From NCBI RefSeq assembly GCF_027943255.1, contig NC_072897.1:62334406-62398405 (forward strand): a stretch of DNA of 64,000 nucleotides, read 5' to 3'. The notes under the pieces were generated by a model that did not search any database, was not told where the DNA came from, and saw nothing but the letters and a program-made list of their open reading frames with translations. The stretch is from Anastrepha obliqua (taxonomy: Eukaryota > Arthropoda > Insecta > Diptera > Tephritidae). The first letter of the stretch is position 1. Each line of letters begins with the position of its first letter. The position numbers were made by a program, and so were the translations under genes. Positions 19,848 to 31,476 of this stretch are shown here, in pieces.

Positions 19848-21250
19848 ATACAGGCCTTTCTCACTAATCGCAGATTTGTGTCCAAAGTAAATAATACCTT
19901 TTCAGACTTTTTTGTTCTGCACAACGGTATCCCCCAGGGCTCTCCCTCTCTGTTGTTTTATTTATAACTGCTTTCAATGAAATTAGCCAAATTATTAATA
20001 AATATAAAAATGTTTCTTACATATGCCATGCTGACGATTTACTATTGTGTTCTCAAATTAATGACCAAAACATCATCAAACAAGATTTCATTAATATAGT
20101 CAGATAGTATGACCAAGTGCTTAGGTCCGAATCATCGGGTGCCAACGTATCTATGATATTAATAACTGCAAAAACTTCCATATTTGTCGGAAAGACAAAT
20201 GTAATTACTTTAGTTTAAGTTATAATAACATGCAAGTTGTAAATAGTGTTAACTTAAAGTTTTTGGATGTAATTTTTGACAAAAAATTAACTTTCAAAGA
20301 ACATTGTACATATTTAAGAAAACAACTGGCTGCTAGGCTTAATATTATCAAATATTTGTCGTCTAAGCACTGTTTAATTAACTCTTCAACGCCAATAAAT
20401 GTAACCAGGGCACTCATATTATCGAAGATAGACTATGGATTTCCCATTTATGGTAACTGTGCGAAAAGGAACATAAAACTAATTTACTCAGCTTACCACA
20501 CGGCTGTAAGCAGAAGCATCCGTGCTATGCCTAAATCGCCAATCAAATTTATACTGACGGAAGCCGGCCTCCCCACAATTGAAGAGAGATTCACGACGAA
20601 TACGAAGAAACTTGTACCTAAGCTATTTCTTTGCAACAACAGCGCTTTATATGAAGCAGTGAGATTGGTATCACTTCCGCTTCACTTCGCCAAAATGTAC
20701 TGTTTCCCCGTGGTTGATGAAAGAGGCTAATTTTATATTAAACCTAGCGAAATATAGTAAAAATCACACCAATGCTACTGTTTACCAACGTCTTTTTACA
20801 GAAGTCACAACTCCTCTACTTCCCGAATGGAGCTTGATTTTCACTGATGAGTCAAAAAAAAGCGATCACATAAGCCCCACAGGCCATGCAGGCATAAGAG
20901 GGAACAACCTAGCGGACGAACGGGCTAAGCTTGCTGGGAAAGAACCACTAATAACTTTCGACTATATTTCGAAACAAGACGTATACAAATTTATAAACCA
21001 CAGACACTATAATGCACAAATGGTCAATTAGGGGATCCTCTTCCCATCAATATATCGTAAATAATCCAAACAGGATAAAACCAAACTACCCATTAAATTG
21101 CCGTTGCAACGATATCAAATCATTTGTCCGCCTTCGTCTAGAGCACACATTCATACGTTTTAAATGGTTCCAGCCCTCCATGCTGCCAACACAGGCATTC
21201 ACCATCTTTAACAATCTGCCACCTACTCGACGACTGCCCACATTTTGAAC
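19848..21250 (+). pseudogene. I-like LINE reverse transcriptase second half and RNase H remnants
   Basis: The RT resumes after the nested copy with LHNGIPQGSPLS and a catalytic box that reads CHADDLLLCS (about 20020-20045). The thumb region (VNLKFLDVIFDKKLTFKEH, 20242) is in frame 20220-20730. From 20714 a fragment with LIFTDESKK is joined directly to GHAGIRGNNLADERAKLAG, so the middle of RNase H is deleted. Remnants of the C-terminus (IKSFVRLRLEHT) end at 21250. Confidence 0.8.
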
Positions 21251-21575
21251 AAATCAGGAAAAGTATCTTCCGAAACTAAAGACCTTCTACATTGTTAAGA
21301 ACTACTTCCTCAGAAAATATATCAAAAATATCGGAATTTCTAGTTAAATTAGGATTAAAAAATTTATTTGATGTTTGCTCCTCTAACATAGTTACTATAG
21401 TTTTACCATAGTCTTAATTAACTAAGTTTTCTAGTCTCCTTTTACATGTAAGACCTTTAAGCTAACTATCTGTTACTTTTATATCAGCGAGCCGAAGGTC
21501 TTGGCAGCCAGTGCTCCTTTTTTACGTGTAAGAATAATTGTATTATTATATAACGTCTGTAAATAAATAAATAAA

Positions 21576-22462
21576 ATACACACATTGTCATGTGGACTGT
21601 GTGTGGGTTCGGCAGATGACACGCTTGTTTACCTATCAATGGAATAAGCAATTTAGGAATTTCCCATAGTCCCTATTCAACTGGTTCGTTAGCTACTCCT
21701 ATCGATAGTTCTATAGGCCTAAAAATATCAATTACTAAAACTTGGTAATTCTTTTTTCGAAGCTTTTATATTATTTTATATTAATAAACCAAACCACGTT
21801 TGTAGTGATGATTGTTTATCCCATGATTAGAGTTCACGGCTCTAGATCATAAATAATAAGCAACATATTAGACAACTGAAGTGCGTGACTACGGTAGACT
21901 CCATCAAAAGAAAGATCAGTAAAAATTTGCATTGAAATTAATTGAGTTGAGCATATGACAAACATAGGTTTATCGAATTTTGAGCCGTATGTTCGTAGAT
22001 TGTTTTATACAAGTTGACTGCGCATTCTTATTGATTCTCACTTGTGATCGATCGAGAGAGTGAGAGTTTCACCTCTTCGGAAAGAGTGTGAAAATAAACT
22101 GTTTTGTGGATGTAGGAGATGCCTCCTTTGATTTATACCTACATCTTGATGGACATCTGGCCGATGGTCCAAGCCTTTCATTTATGCTATTAGAGTACGA
22201 AAATCGCTATATTGGGGCCATTATAAATATAAAACAGGTTGGTCTGCCAAAAAAAATTGTTGTTCTTATTTATTTTTTTAGACTTTTTTTAAAGCAAACC
22301 CCATATTACAAATATGTGATATTCCAAATATTTTCGTTCAGATATTTTTGAAAATTTTTACGTATCAGGAGCTGAAAAGACTACCAGCTATAGGCTAGTT
22401 AATGTGTCATATATGCATAGTTATCTATACATTTACAAGTGCAGTCTAAATTAAATTAATTA
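21576..22462. other. AT-rich DNA, no recognised gene
   Basis: I see no transposon motif here. A plus-strand open frame at 22088-22351 (87 codons) has no recognisable domain and ends in poly-pyrimidine/AT sequence. It could be zfh2 intron DNA. Confidence 0.45.
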
Positions 22463-22792
22463 ATATATATAGATATATATATAATAGGCGCGTACACCCT
22501 TTTTGGGTGTTTGGCCGAGCTCCTCCTCCTATTTGTGGTGTGCGTCTTGATGTTGTTCCACAAATGGAGGGACCTACAGTTTCAAGCCGACTCCGAACGG
22601 CAGATATTTTTATGAAGAGCTTTTTCATGGCAGATATATACTCGAAGGTTTGCCATTGCCTGCCGAGGGACGACCGCTATTAGAAAAATGTTTTTCTTAA
22701 TTTTGGTGTTTTCAACGAGATTCGAACCGACGTTCTCTCTGTGAATTCCGAATGGTAGTCACGCACCAACCCATTCGGCTACGGCGGCCGCC
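22463..22792 (-). repeat. tRNA-derived SINE, full-length copy 4, in zfh2 intron
   Basis: Read on the minus strand from 22792 this copy has the complete tRNA-like head (gccgtagccgaatgggttgg, B box ggttcgaatctcg), the body and the 3' hairpin, with a tail of about 24 bases of TATA/GATA. AT-rich direct repeats of about 14 bp with one mismatch flank it (near 22450-22463 and 22793-22806), consistent with a target duplication. It lies in the same orientation as the zfh2 exon, about 55 bp after the exon's splice donor. Confidence 0.9.
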
Positions 22793-22846
22793 ATTTAATT
22801 AATTAAATTTAATTAAATTAATTAATAATAAAAGTAAATTTAGCTT

Positions 22847-22848
22847 AC
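22847..22848 (-). other. zfh2 exon 5' splice site (donor)
   Basis: On the minus strand the exon end reads CAAGACG followed by GTAAGC, a strong donor consensus. The open frame continues past it only into AT-rich intron sequence and SINE flank, coding for a run of Leu/Ile/Asn residues, which supports splicing at this point. It leaves the reading frame in phase 1. Confidence 0.85.
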
Positions 22849-24810
22849 CGTCTTGAGAAGTATGAGCGGAAGGGGGTAACGATTGCAAAATTGGTTGCTC
22901 TACTACCTTGAATACGTCATCCAAACTAGGCGGATCAAGTTGTTCGCTGCGTCTTTGGAGACTAACGAACTGCTCTACTTGCATGTGACGCAGGCTTTTT
23001 ACATGTTGGATCATATTTAATAGTGTACATGTGCTATAATTGCATAATTGGCATGATATTACTTTTTCGGCGGATTTTGGCGAGTCTTTCGTTGCTATAG
23101 CGCTGATTGGGATGTCATCACTTTTACTGTCCTGATCAATATTTCCGCCATGTGGCTCTCTACTACTGTCACCAATTTCAGCCGTAGACTCGTGTGGATT
23201 TGATTTTGAGTGCTGTTGCATTTGTATATGTTGAAGGTTATTCTGTTGCATGATATGCAATAAATGCTGGAAGATCATACGCATCGTTTCGTGTCGCATA
23301 TGCTGCGTGTGCAACGATAGCTTCTGAATGGAATTTGTATAAAAATCACAACAGTTGCATTTTAACTGCACCGTGTTGGCAGCAAGCTGAATGTACTTTA
23401 GTTTATACTCGTTATGCGGCCCACCTTCGCGTATGTGATTAATGTAATTTATTTTTTGAAGATGCTTGTCGGTTTTACTATGCAGTTGAAAGTTTGCCTT
23501 TAGATTAGTTTTATAGTTGCACAAGCGGCAAATATAGTTATTATTTAATATGACCATCACGTCTGTATTGAGGGTACTGAGGGTATTACTATTATTGGTG
23601 CTGCTAGTTGTCATAGTATTGCATCGTGAGCGATCAACCAATAAATGCTGATTGAGATCGTCTAAACTATTCGAGCTGAATATATCACACACCAAGCAAC
23701 TGTAGAGATTGGTTGGACAAGGATCGGCGCGAACGGGTGGCTCCAGAGTTTCATCGACATTGCAGCCACCACTAACGCTGGAAGACAAATTTACATCGCT
23801 GGTACCAAAAGTTTCCGTCGACAACAGCAATGTAGGTGAACCACTGTTCGGTGAATATGACTGCAGCAACTGTTGTCTCAACTGCTGAAGTTGTTGTTGT
23901 TGAAATGTCAATGGCTGTTCAACTTGCATGGGATGCGGTGAAGAACGAGGCGAGGCTTTTAACTGAAGTTTGGTGACAGAATCATGTGGTTGCTGCTGTT
24001 GTTGTTGGCTAACAGCTGCGGAGTTCTGTTGCAGCAATTGTATCATGAGGGCTTGATTATAAGCCAAGTCGGCCAAAGCGATTTCTGGTAAAAAGTTGCT
24101 AGCTAAACCGCTGCCAAGTGCTGGCAATTGGGATGCTACCTGGGTTGCTGCTGTTAATTGCTGTTGGTGTTGTTGTTGCTGTTGGGCAGCCGCAGCAACG
24201 ACGGCCTGCTGGTGCTGCTGAAATATGCTATACGCTTGTATGTGCTTGATATTGTTTTGCAGGGCAGTCATATTATGAGTGTGTTTCTCGCTGGTCATAT
24301 GTATGCGTAGATTTCTAGCCACTGATGTTTCGTAATTGCAAATGTCACATCGAAAGGACGGCTTACTTTTATTGAAAATTACACAGGCATTTCCAGTAGC
24401 ATCGACGCTAGTACGGCCACTACCGCTGGCAGATGATCCTCCACTGCCGAGAATTGACGAGCTGCCGCTATGTGATGACTGTGGCTGTTGGGATTGGGGC
24501 TGTGATATTGTTTGTTGGGGCGGAGGTTGCGGAGTTTGTTGTTGTTGTGGTTGTTGAACAGCTGCGATATTGTTAGATAGCATCATTTTGGATGTGATAT
24601 CCGCCTTCCCACTGCTAGCGGCGGCGACCGCGGCTGCCAACATACTTTGTGAAGTATTCAACTCTTGCATATTGTTCAAATGCTTATCAGATTGCATATG
24701 AATCGAGAGGTTACCTTTGGTCGTTGTCGAATAGTTACAAATTTCACACCTATACGGTTTGTACCCACATGAATATGACTCACCGCGAGCTAGTCGCGGA
24801 TGTTGCTGAC
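22849..24810 (-). CDS. zfh2: zfh2 (ZFHX3/4 homologue), large internal exon with six C2H2 zinc fingers
   Basis: This 1962-bp exon is the only host coding sequence recognised. The product is a nuclear DNA-binding transcription factor of the zinc-finger homeobox family. Reading right to left: a conserved [20 protein letters not shown] start, whose finger is C-x2-C-x12-H-x5-H and ends [10 protein letters not shown], nearly as in vertebrate ZFHX3/4; a Gln/Pro/Ser-rich spacer; finger 2 near 24290-24360; a long poly-Gln and Ala-rich region; finger 3 near 23640-23706; finger 4 ([17 protein letters not shown]) near 23465-23540; finger 5 near 23290-23365; finger 6 ([18 protein letters not shown]) near 22985-23062. 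Both splice boundaries are phase 1. The homeodomains must lie in exons outside the window or beyond its introns. Confidence 0.93.
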
Positions 24811-24989
24811 CTGTATACAAAAAGTAGAAAAAGATTATATAACATTTTAATTGAATACTGCTAAAATTCTCTTGTAAGTGGTCGAACGTTATTTATACAG
24901 ACAATTTCGGACGTATAGTGATTTTAATTGGTTTTATCTCATGGTAATGCATGTGCATTTGTGGGGATATATAACTTAAACAAATACAC
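24811..24989 (-). other. zfh2 exon 3' splice site (acceptor) and adjoining intron
   Basis: On the minus strand the exon is preceded by a pyrimidine-rich stretch and ttttttgtatacag style acceptor, with AG at 24812-24811 directly before GTCAGCAACATCC. Translation can be read a few codons further upstream only by using a TTG, so the apparent start codon there is not real. The remaining bases to 24989 are AT-rich intron. Confidence 0.8.
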
Positions 24990-27200
24990 ATTTGGTGGCA
25001 AAACTGAAGCCGAGTTGCAAGATTCCAAGGAATTTTTCGAATCAAAATAGACGAGATCAGAATAGTTGGATCGCGGGTTTTTTAATCATAGTAGTCTTCT
25101 ACCGGACTACGGAGGCGTATGTGATAATGGGTCTAAATAGGTTGATGTACAACCAGTTTACTATCGCCGGTTTTAGATCCCATGCCTTGCCAAAGATTCT
25201 GTTACACTGCCAGAAGACTTTTAGTGTTCGAGAGAACTTCTGCTCGAAGTACGTGTTCCAGGTCAGCTTACTATCTAGGACCTATCTATTTGACCTCAAA
25301 ATACAGTTGCAGTGTTACTCCTTTTAATGTGGGTAGGTAACAGGTAGGTAACAGGCCTTCCATATTGCGTTTCGTACTGAAAAGTACTAAGGCACTTTTT
25401 ATAGGAAAAGACTACACTGCCTTGTGGGCAGCCCTTCTTAACATCCACTTTAACTCGTTCATCGTTTTCTCCATCTGTGATAAGCAGTCTCTTCTTCTAC
25501 TCCATGTATTCTGATAGAAGAGCACAAAAAATCGAAGGATGCTTTGTCAAAAGCTCATTCAATGTCCACAAACAGTCCAAGAGTGTACTCTCTCGCTTCC
25601 AACCCTTTTTCTATTATGAAAACGCACTCGAGCAGAGGCGATTCACAAGATTTTCCACTTTGACAAGCGTGTTGTCTGACATTGAGAGGGTTGCGACTTC
25701 GAAACCTTGTCCTAATGTGCTTCTCGACCATACGTTCCAGGCATACATGATGTCAGGGTAATAGGTATGAAACTTTTTGGTAAAGCATAGTTGTCTTTTC
25801 CAGGCTTTGGAACAAATACGACTTTCACCAAACCGTGGTACATAAGAGTGCTTAAGACATGCAGTAAATATTCTTTTCAGAACCTTTATTAGTTGTTCTC
25901 CGCCATGCTTAAGCGACTTTGAAACCTTGTCCTAATGTGCTTCTCGACCATACGTTCAAGGCATACATGATGTCAGGCTTATAGGTCTGAAACTTTTTGG
26001 TAAAGCATAGTTGTATTTGCCCGGCTTTGGAACAAATACGACTTTCACCAAACGGTGGTACATAAGCGTGCGTAAGACATGCAGTAAATATTCTTTTCAG
26101 AACCTTTATTAGTTGTTCTCCGCCATGCTTAAGCGACTTTGAAACCTTGTCCTAATGTGCTTCTCGACCATACGTTCCAGGCATACATGATGTCAGGCTT
26201 ATAGGTCTGAAACTTTTTGGTAGAGCATAGTTGTATTTGCCCGGCTTTGGAACAAATACGACTTTCACCAAACGGTGGTACATAAGCGTGCGTAAGACAT
26301 GCAGTAAATATTCTTTTCAGAACCTTTATTAGTTGTTCTCTGCCATGCTTGCGTATGATTGAGTAAATCCCATCGGGTCCTGGGGACTTCAAGTTTTCGA
26401 ATAACGAGAAGGCAAACCTTAACGTTTCCTCGTTAACTATCCTAGATGCAATGAACTAATCCCCTCTGCTGGTGATCAGATTGGATCAACACTTCTGCAG
26501 CCAGGGACATGTGTTGAAAACAGAACATCGCTCACATCTGACTTTGAGTCAGTATAAGTAACAATGAGTCCAGCTTAATCGCCGGGTATCTTTAAAAGAC
26601 CTTACATAACCTCGCTGAACTTTTCCATTCCTCCAGTGCCCTGCAGAAGGTTCTATAAGAATTCAACTCAGATTATTTAATGTCCTTCATATATTCCTTC
26701 CTTAGTTCACCTAACAGTCGATCAAAATTCGCCTCACTGAGTTTGTGGTTTTTTCAGTCGCGGAGTTTGGTAACGTCGAGGTTTTTCTCTTTAATGAAAC
26801 AATAATATCGTGTCCAATCCGCTTTTCGGAGGATTCCGGCCTGCTAGCATAGAAGAAGTCTCGGCCGCAAGCCTAAACTTTATATAACGATGGGAGTCTT
26901 TATCGAGTACTTTCCAACAAGTGATATGATCTGATATTTTATCGTTAGATAAAATCAATCACTTCCTGCTTTCTGTTGGTGTCGGACTGGTGCCAACATT
27001 CTATATAACCAAGCGAGATGACAGAAAGAAATCCATGACTTTAGGCCCCCTGGAGTTAAATTTCGTGCTACCCCAAAGTGTGTTCTGTGAATTTGCGTCA
27101 CATCCCACCGTGAGATCTAATCCTGTGGATTATGCATACTTTCGTAAGCTCCTTCGTAGGGGGAGTCGCAGGGAAAATGGGACGAGACAATTATTGTAAT
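24990..27200 (-). pseudogene. LOA-like LINE fragment (endonuclease end to RT thumb), with tandem triplication
   Basis: Reading right to left: the endonuclease block VGCDANSQNTLWGST near 27100, a shifted ISDHITCWKVLDKDSHRYI near 26930, LLFSTHVPGC near 26500, KSPGPDGIYSIIRKHG at 26392, then three copies of the next RT part, then a degraded CVFIIEKGLEA with FVDIE (first catalytic Asp) near 25570, KKGCPQGSV near 25440, and the thumb with FGKAWDLKPAIVNWLY and RPIITYASVV ending near 25050. Frameshifts and stops are frequent and no tail is seen. Relation to the complete LINEs at 9780 and 35671 is clear from shared motifs. Confidence 0.83.
25701..26350 (-). repeat. Three tandem copies of a 220-bp LINE RT segment
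   Basis: The word gaaaccttgtcctaatgtgc recurs at 25701, 25921 and 26141, giving a period of exactly 220 bp. Units 2 and 3 differ at very few positions; unit 1 is slightly more diverged. Each unit encodes on the minus strand the RT segment from LIKVLKRIFTACLTHAYVP to a degraded region after AGQIQL. Since 220 is not a multiple of three each unit changes frame. The first sequence after unit 3 (gcgtatgattgag) continues the normal LINE. Confidence 0.88.
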
Positions 27201-27869
27201 AATACATACATGTACGCGGACGAACATCTCCCTCTTTATAAAGTATAGGCCCCCATTGTATATCTCCCAAGCACTGTATTTGTCCTTTAGACACCCAAGA
27301 TTTTTGAATTAATATTGTTTGATTATGTACTAAAAATCTTAAAATCTACTTCGAAAATATGTGTGGAATGCGAACCATGTGGAAAAATTTACTGGATATT
27401 ATACATATGAGCTCTCACTTAATATTACGATATTTTCGAGCTCATTGAGGTCTGGCTAAATTACAAATTCTATGGCAAGGATTTTTTTGACTCGTAGGCC
27501 TACCATGTCTACCACAAAGACCGACTGTAAAAACTGGACTGTCAATAGGTGGAGGAAATCTTATAGCTGTTTGACGAAAGACCAATTGTGGGTTGATCTA
27601 CCTTAAAACTTTTTCTTTGTGACTCCTATATTCCTTCATCTGGTGCTTATATTACTTATATATAAGGACCTTCATCTTGATCTTGGCGTATCAATTGTGG
27701 CTGAAGTACGAAAAAATTTGCCAAAGCTCACAAGCAGCGAGTAAAAAATCATGTCAACATCTAACATCGGCTGAATTCTTCTCGAAGACGATTAAAACGC
27801 ACAACGATAGCAGACCTTATGGAAAGCGAGTGATTATGCTGTAAAATGCTTTCCTTTCATATACACAGT
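27201..27869. other. No recognised gene
   Basis: The first part may be the decayed 5' side of the LINE fragment to its left, but no motif can be read. The remainder to 27869 is AT-rich with no open frame of interest. Confidence 0.4.
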
Positions 27870-28378
27870 CTGTGTCAGAAAAAATGAACCGCGATTATCC
27901 ATGAAGTATAAAAGATATATATTTAAATTTTTTTTACATGGAAGTATGATACGTACAAAACTACCAGTCGCTCAATAAGCCGTGTAATCTTCATCGCCAT
28001 TTTCAATGGTGTTGGCGTATGGAGACTGGGAAGGCCAGTCCAATACTGTGACGCCGTTTTCTTGTTTTGTTGTTTCTCAATGTGTTTTTCTGAGAGCAGT
28101 GGTTCTGATGTGGGACGGTACGATATGTTCGACTCCTTCAGTCGACGTTCGATGGTGTTGATACTCACATCTATTCTCTTTTTAGCAAGATCTGATTATG
28201 CTTGGCGTAGTCACAAAGAAGGGTTCCGCTTAAAAAGTTGAACGATCACTTTATCCTGCTTTTTTGTCGTCACTCGCTTCAAGCCGCGCTCGGAAAAGTC
28301 ATCAACATTTTTGGAATCAGCGGTATCCACATCACAACAAACTTTTTTGATTTTTTAATTACTTTTGTAGCCACGGCG
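27870..28378 (-). pseudogene. Tc1-like transposase N-terminal fragment
   Basis: Reading from 28300 leftwards in changing frames: KKQDKVIVQLFKRNPSL, then DLAKKRIDVSINTIERRL and NISYRP, then EPLLSEKHIEKQQ. This is the paired HTH domain and linker of a Tc1-type transposase. The catalytic domain is missing. The sequence cagtctgtgtcagaaaaaat at 27868 may be the element's terminal repeat, but its partner is not seen, because the long-TIR transposon begins immediately to the right at 28379. Confidence 0.68.
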
Positions 28379-28850
28379 TAACACTAGTTTATACCAAAAA
28401 TGGTCCTCGACCAAAAAGCGTTTTTTAAACTTATTTGAGGTCGCTGAAACCAAATGAATTTTATTTATTTTTTTCAAAGAAAGGTTTCCGAGATTTTCCC
28501 AAAAAACCGGTTTTTTAGGCAATAGTGTAGTTATTACCTGCAATCTCGAAAACAGTGCGCGCCATTTCTTTGAAATGCATAAATTTCGAAAAGCACACAT
28601 ATAACCTACATGGCAATATATAATTCGTGTCAATGGAGGTCGTAGTTTTCGCAAAACAGCTGTTGAAAGTAAAAAAAAAGGCATTTTTGAGGTTTTTTAC
28701 TAAATTATCAAAGTTTATTAACTTTTTTCTGGAACAAAAAAATTCTCTATATCGATATAAGATATGTTTTCTGAAAGACAATTTTGTCACCTACATTTTA
28801 AGCCTAAGTTTGTCTGAATCGACGAAAAATTGTAAAAGTTATAACGTATT
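28379..28850 (+). repeat. Left long terminal inverted repeat
   Basis: Its reverse complement is found in two pieces at 35275-35670 and 41149-41234. Shared words include ggtcctcgaccaaaaagcg, gtcgtagttttcgcaaaaca and ctgaatcgacgaaaaattgt. The arms differ at scattered bases, so the element is not very young. Confidence 0.85.
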
Positions 28851-29075
28851 ATGTGAATGAAGACAATTTCATCGTCTGTCGTATATCCTTTTGATGTATA
28901 CAATACGGTTTCGAACAAAAGTAAATTATGCCAGCCTGCGTATTGAGTCACGCAAAGTAACTGTTCTTAGACTCACTAAAATAAAAAACAATATTTATTT
29001 CATACAAATAAATCGCAGAAGAGGCTTATTTCCCCATTGTACCAATTCCAGCTAAATAAGAGCTAGGTATGACCC

Positions 29076-29397
29076 TTGTACGTCTGTGTATATTTTTCGG
29101 TGGCGCCATATTTCTACAAGTATAAATTTGTGCACGACGACAGAGGGCTAATGAAGAATTTTGTGAAAGCTTTGGCAAAAAAACTGGAAAACACAGCCCT
29201 TAAATACTTGAAAACCAAGTTCCCAAGATTGTCAACAGAGAAAATCAAAGCGGGTATATTCGTAGGTCCACAGATGAAGAAATTGTTTACGGACACAGAA
29301 TTTCAACAATGCCTTGACAGCTCCGAAGCTAAAGCTTGGAAAGCTTTGCAAAAAGTGGATGGATTCTTGGGAAATAACAGGAGCAACAACGACCGTA
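29076..29397 (+). pseudogene. Transposase-like protein of the long-TIR element, upstream part
   Basis: The plus-strand frame carries RGLMKNFVKALAKK, then KFPRLSTEKIKAGIFVGPQ, then AWKALQKVDGFLGNN. These blocks are diagnostic, in my recollection, of a large family of repeated, uncharacterised arthropod proteins. The ATG at 29076 is unlikely to be the true start because the family protein is several hundred residues longer. The frame ends where the Helitron is inserted; a possible splice donor, cgacc followed by gtaatt, lies at 29395, interrupted by the Helitron after 29398. Confidence 0.68.
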
Positions 29398-30474
29398 ATC
29401 TATATATATAAAAATTCAGCCCTTTTTCGCGTTGTGATGAACTTTACGGAGAATGGCTAAACCGATTTTAACCAAACTTTGCCACATTGAAGAGACACAT
29501 GTGGAAAAGGTTTTTAACTATGTTTGGTTAAAATCTAATTTACTTCTTCGTCAACACACAGTATACACGAGGCAGCGTTCTTTTTACGCGTGTGGTTGTT
29601 ATTGTAAACGGTTGCATGGAGCGTACATTTTACTCACATATGTACAAGTTAGCGCAGCAGTATTTATGCCTAAATTTTCATTCCATTACATACATTTCAA
29701 TGCAATGCAAACATACATACATATACATATATTCATACAGCAGTGGCTGCGCGCCTGCATTCGCATAGAATAGAAACATACAAATTAGCAACACAATGCT
29801 GCTGTGACTAACTTAACACTTTGCTTAAATACTTCTTCTTTACACCCACACTTCGGGATAAACGAAGCAAAACCATTAGCTCAACGAACCTGAACAGGTC
29901 GTCGCTAAAAAAGTACTTAAGCAAGGCCGTTTTCTTAGAAGATTACCAAAGGTTATCAGTTATAGTGCATAGTGAAAGTAAGTGTTAAAACTAACAAGAA
30001 AGTGTTTTATTTGGTAAAGTGTTCAAGTGAAGCAGTTTCCAGGCATCAACCAAAGAGATAAAAAAAGTGCGTCAGAAATATTTAAGAGAAGAGATTGTTA
30101 TCACATTTTCCAACGATATTTTCACGAAAAATTTACAAAATATATATTAATTTTGCAAATGGTGTGAAAAATACACACAACAGAAATCGGCAAAAATAAA
30201 TAATAGTTTAGAAGTTTTTACTTAAGATATTTAAGAAAAGAGATTGTTTTCACACTTTCCGTAGATATTTTCAAGAAAAATTTCAAAAATATATACTATT
30301 TTTGCTGACCATTTCCCATTTCTGTTCTGTGTAATTTTCATTTCAACGCGTGCTCACAGTTCAATTATATTTTTAAAAGATGGCGCTAACAGTATGTTAA
30401 TTTGAATTCCAGTTTAAAAACAAGAAAAGTAGCAATCAAGAGCTCAGAGTGACATAAAGAAGACCACTTTTGAA

Positions 30475-31428
30475 ATGCCAAGAGGTAAAAGGCATGCTAA
30501 CATCGGACGTAATACACGTCACAATAGAAATGTGCAAAATCACAGACAAAATGAAAGTGAGGAAAATCATGCTGATAGATTAAGTCAACAAAGAGATCGT
30601 ACTAGGTCACGTTCTCAAAATCGGCCAATAAATATCAATTCTGTAAATTTGAATGGTGCAGCATTTCAATATAATCCACAACTTGATTATTCATCTCACA
30701 AATACGTTGTCATTGGAAGTATGGATAAAATTTGCGGATTTTGTCAAGCATTGAAATTCAAAACTGAAACACCAGGCATGTGTTGCGCTGCAGGAAAAGT
30801 TCGTTTACCAGACATGCAATATCCGCCCGAACCATTAGCTACATTATTATCGGGAACATCACCCGATTCCAAAACATTTTCTTGAAAAAATTTCCACACA
30901 TAATTTATGTTTTCAAATGACATCTTTTGGTGCTGGAAAAATTATAACCGATAACTTCATGCCAACGTTCAAGGTAATACATAAACTTCAACGTTCAACA
31001 ACATTCGCTGACACATCTTAAATTATGGCATTTTTCAGATTCAAGGGCAAGCATATCACTTAATGGGTTCATTACTACCACTACCCGATCAAGAGTCAAC
31101 ATTTTTGCAAATTTATTTCATTAATGACAACGATGATGAACTTGAAGCACGGTGTGTATTTTCCAGAAATATAAACAGAGTCATTATGAGAGAGTTACAA
31201 GATTTATTACACACACACAATGTTTTGGTGCAAAGTTTTAAAACAACAGTCGAAAGATTGTCATCTGATAATCATAAAATTAAAATTGATGCAAATAAAA
31301 CGCCTGCCGGCGAACATCGTGGAAGATACAATCAACCAACTTCAAGCAACGAGGTTGCAATTGTTATATCTGGAGATGAATTTCAACAAAGAGATATTGT
31401 TTTGCAAAGAAGAAATGCTACACTGTAA
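30475..31428 (+). pseudogene. Helitron N-terminal region (zinc-type), frameshifted
   Basis: The ATG at 30475 starts a basic, Arg/Asn-rich leader followed by a Cys-rich block, CGFCQALKFKTETPGMCCAAGKV (written here in two parts: CGFCQALKF and GMCCAAGKV), then LPDMQYPPEPLATLLSG. This is the normal N-terminus of animal Helitron proteins. It stops at 30885, and the protein continues in other frames with GAGKIITDNFMP, GQAYHLMGSLLP and the 31063-31428 frame (YFINDNDDELEARC). It is inferred to be the front of one Rep/helicase polyprotein. Confidence 0.83.
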
Positions 31429-31476
31429 CGTGTTAATGAAACGCATCGAAAATATGATGCATTACAATATCCTCTT

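Larger units (their letters stand above)
17141..21575 (+). mobile_element. I-like LINE, degenerate, containing a nested LINE copy
   Basis: The plus-strand element contains the endonuclease at 17141-17820, a decayed linker, the first half of the RT up to 18955, a nested truncated LINE (18956-19847), the second half of the RT from 19848, then remnants of RNase H and a 3' UTR. It ends in a (TAAA)n tail near 21557-21575. The gccgaaggtcttggcagcca block at 21489 is shared in diverged form with the nested copy at 19769, so both are from related families. Many stops and frameshifts make it inactive. Confidence 0.85.

Noticed and set aside
22799..22848. Extension of the zfh2 reading frame to 22799
   Set aside because: The 50 bases after GTAAGC encode only Leu/Ile/Asn from AT-rich intron DNA; a strong splice donor precedes it.
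24336..24557. Cys-rich plus-strand ORF (73 codons)
   Set aside because: It is the antisense of the poly-Gln/Ser part of the zfh2 exon; Cys and Gly arise from complementary CAG/TGC repeats.
26129..26392. An 87-codon minus frame as a separate gene
   Set aside because: It is one unit of the 220-bp tandem repeat plus the KSPGPDG block of a LINE RT.
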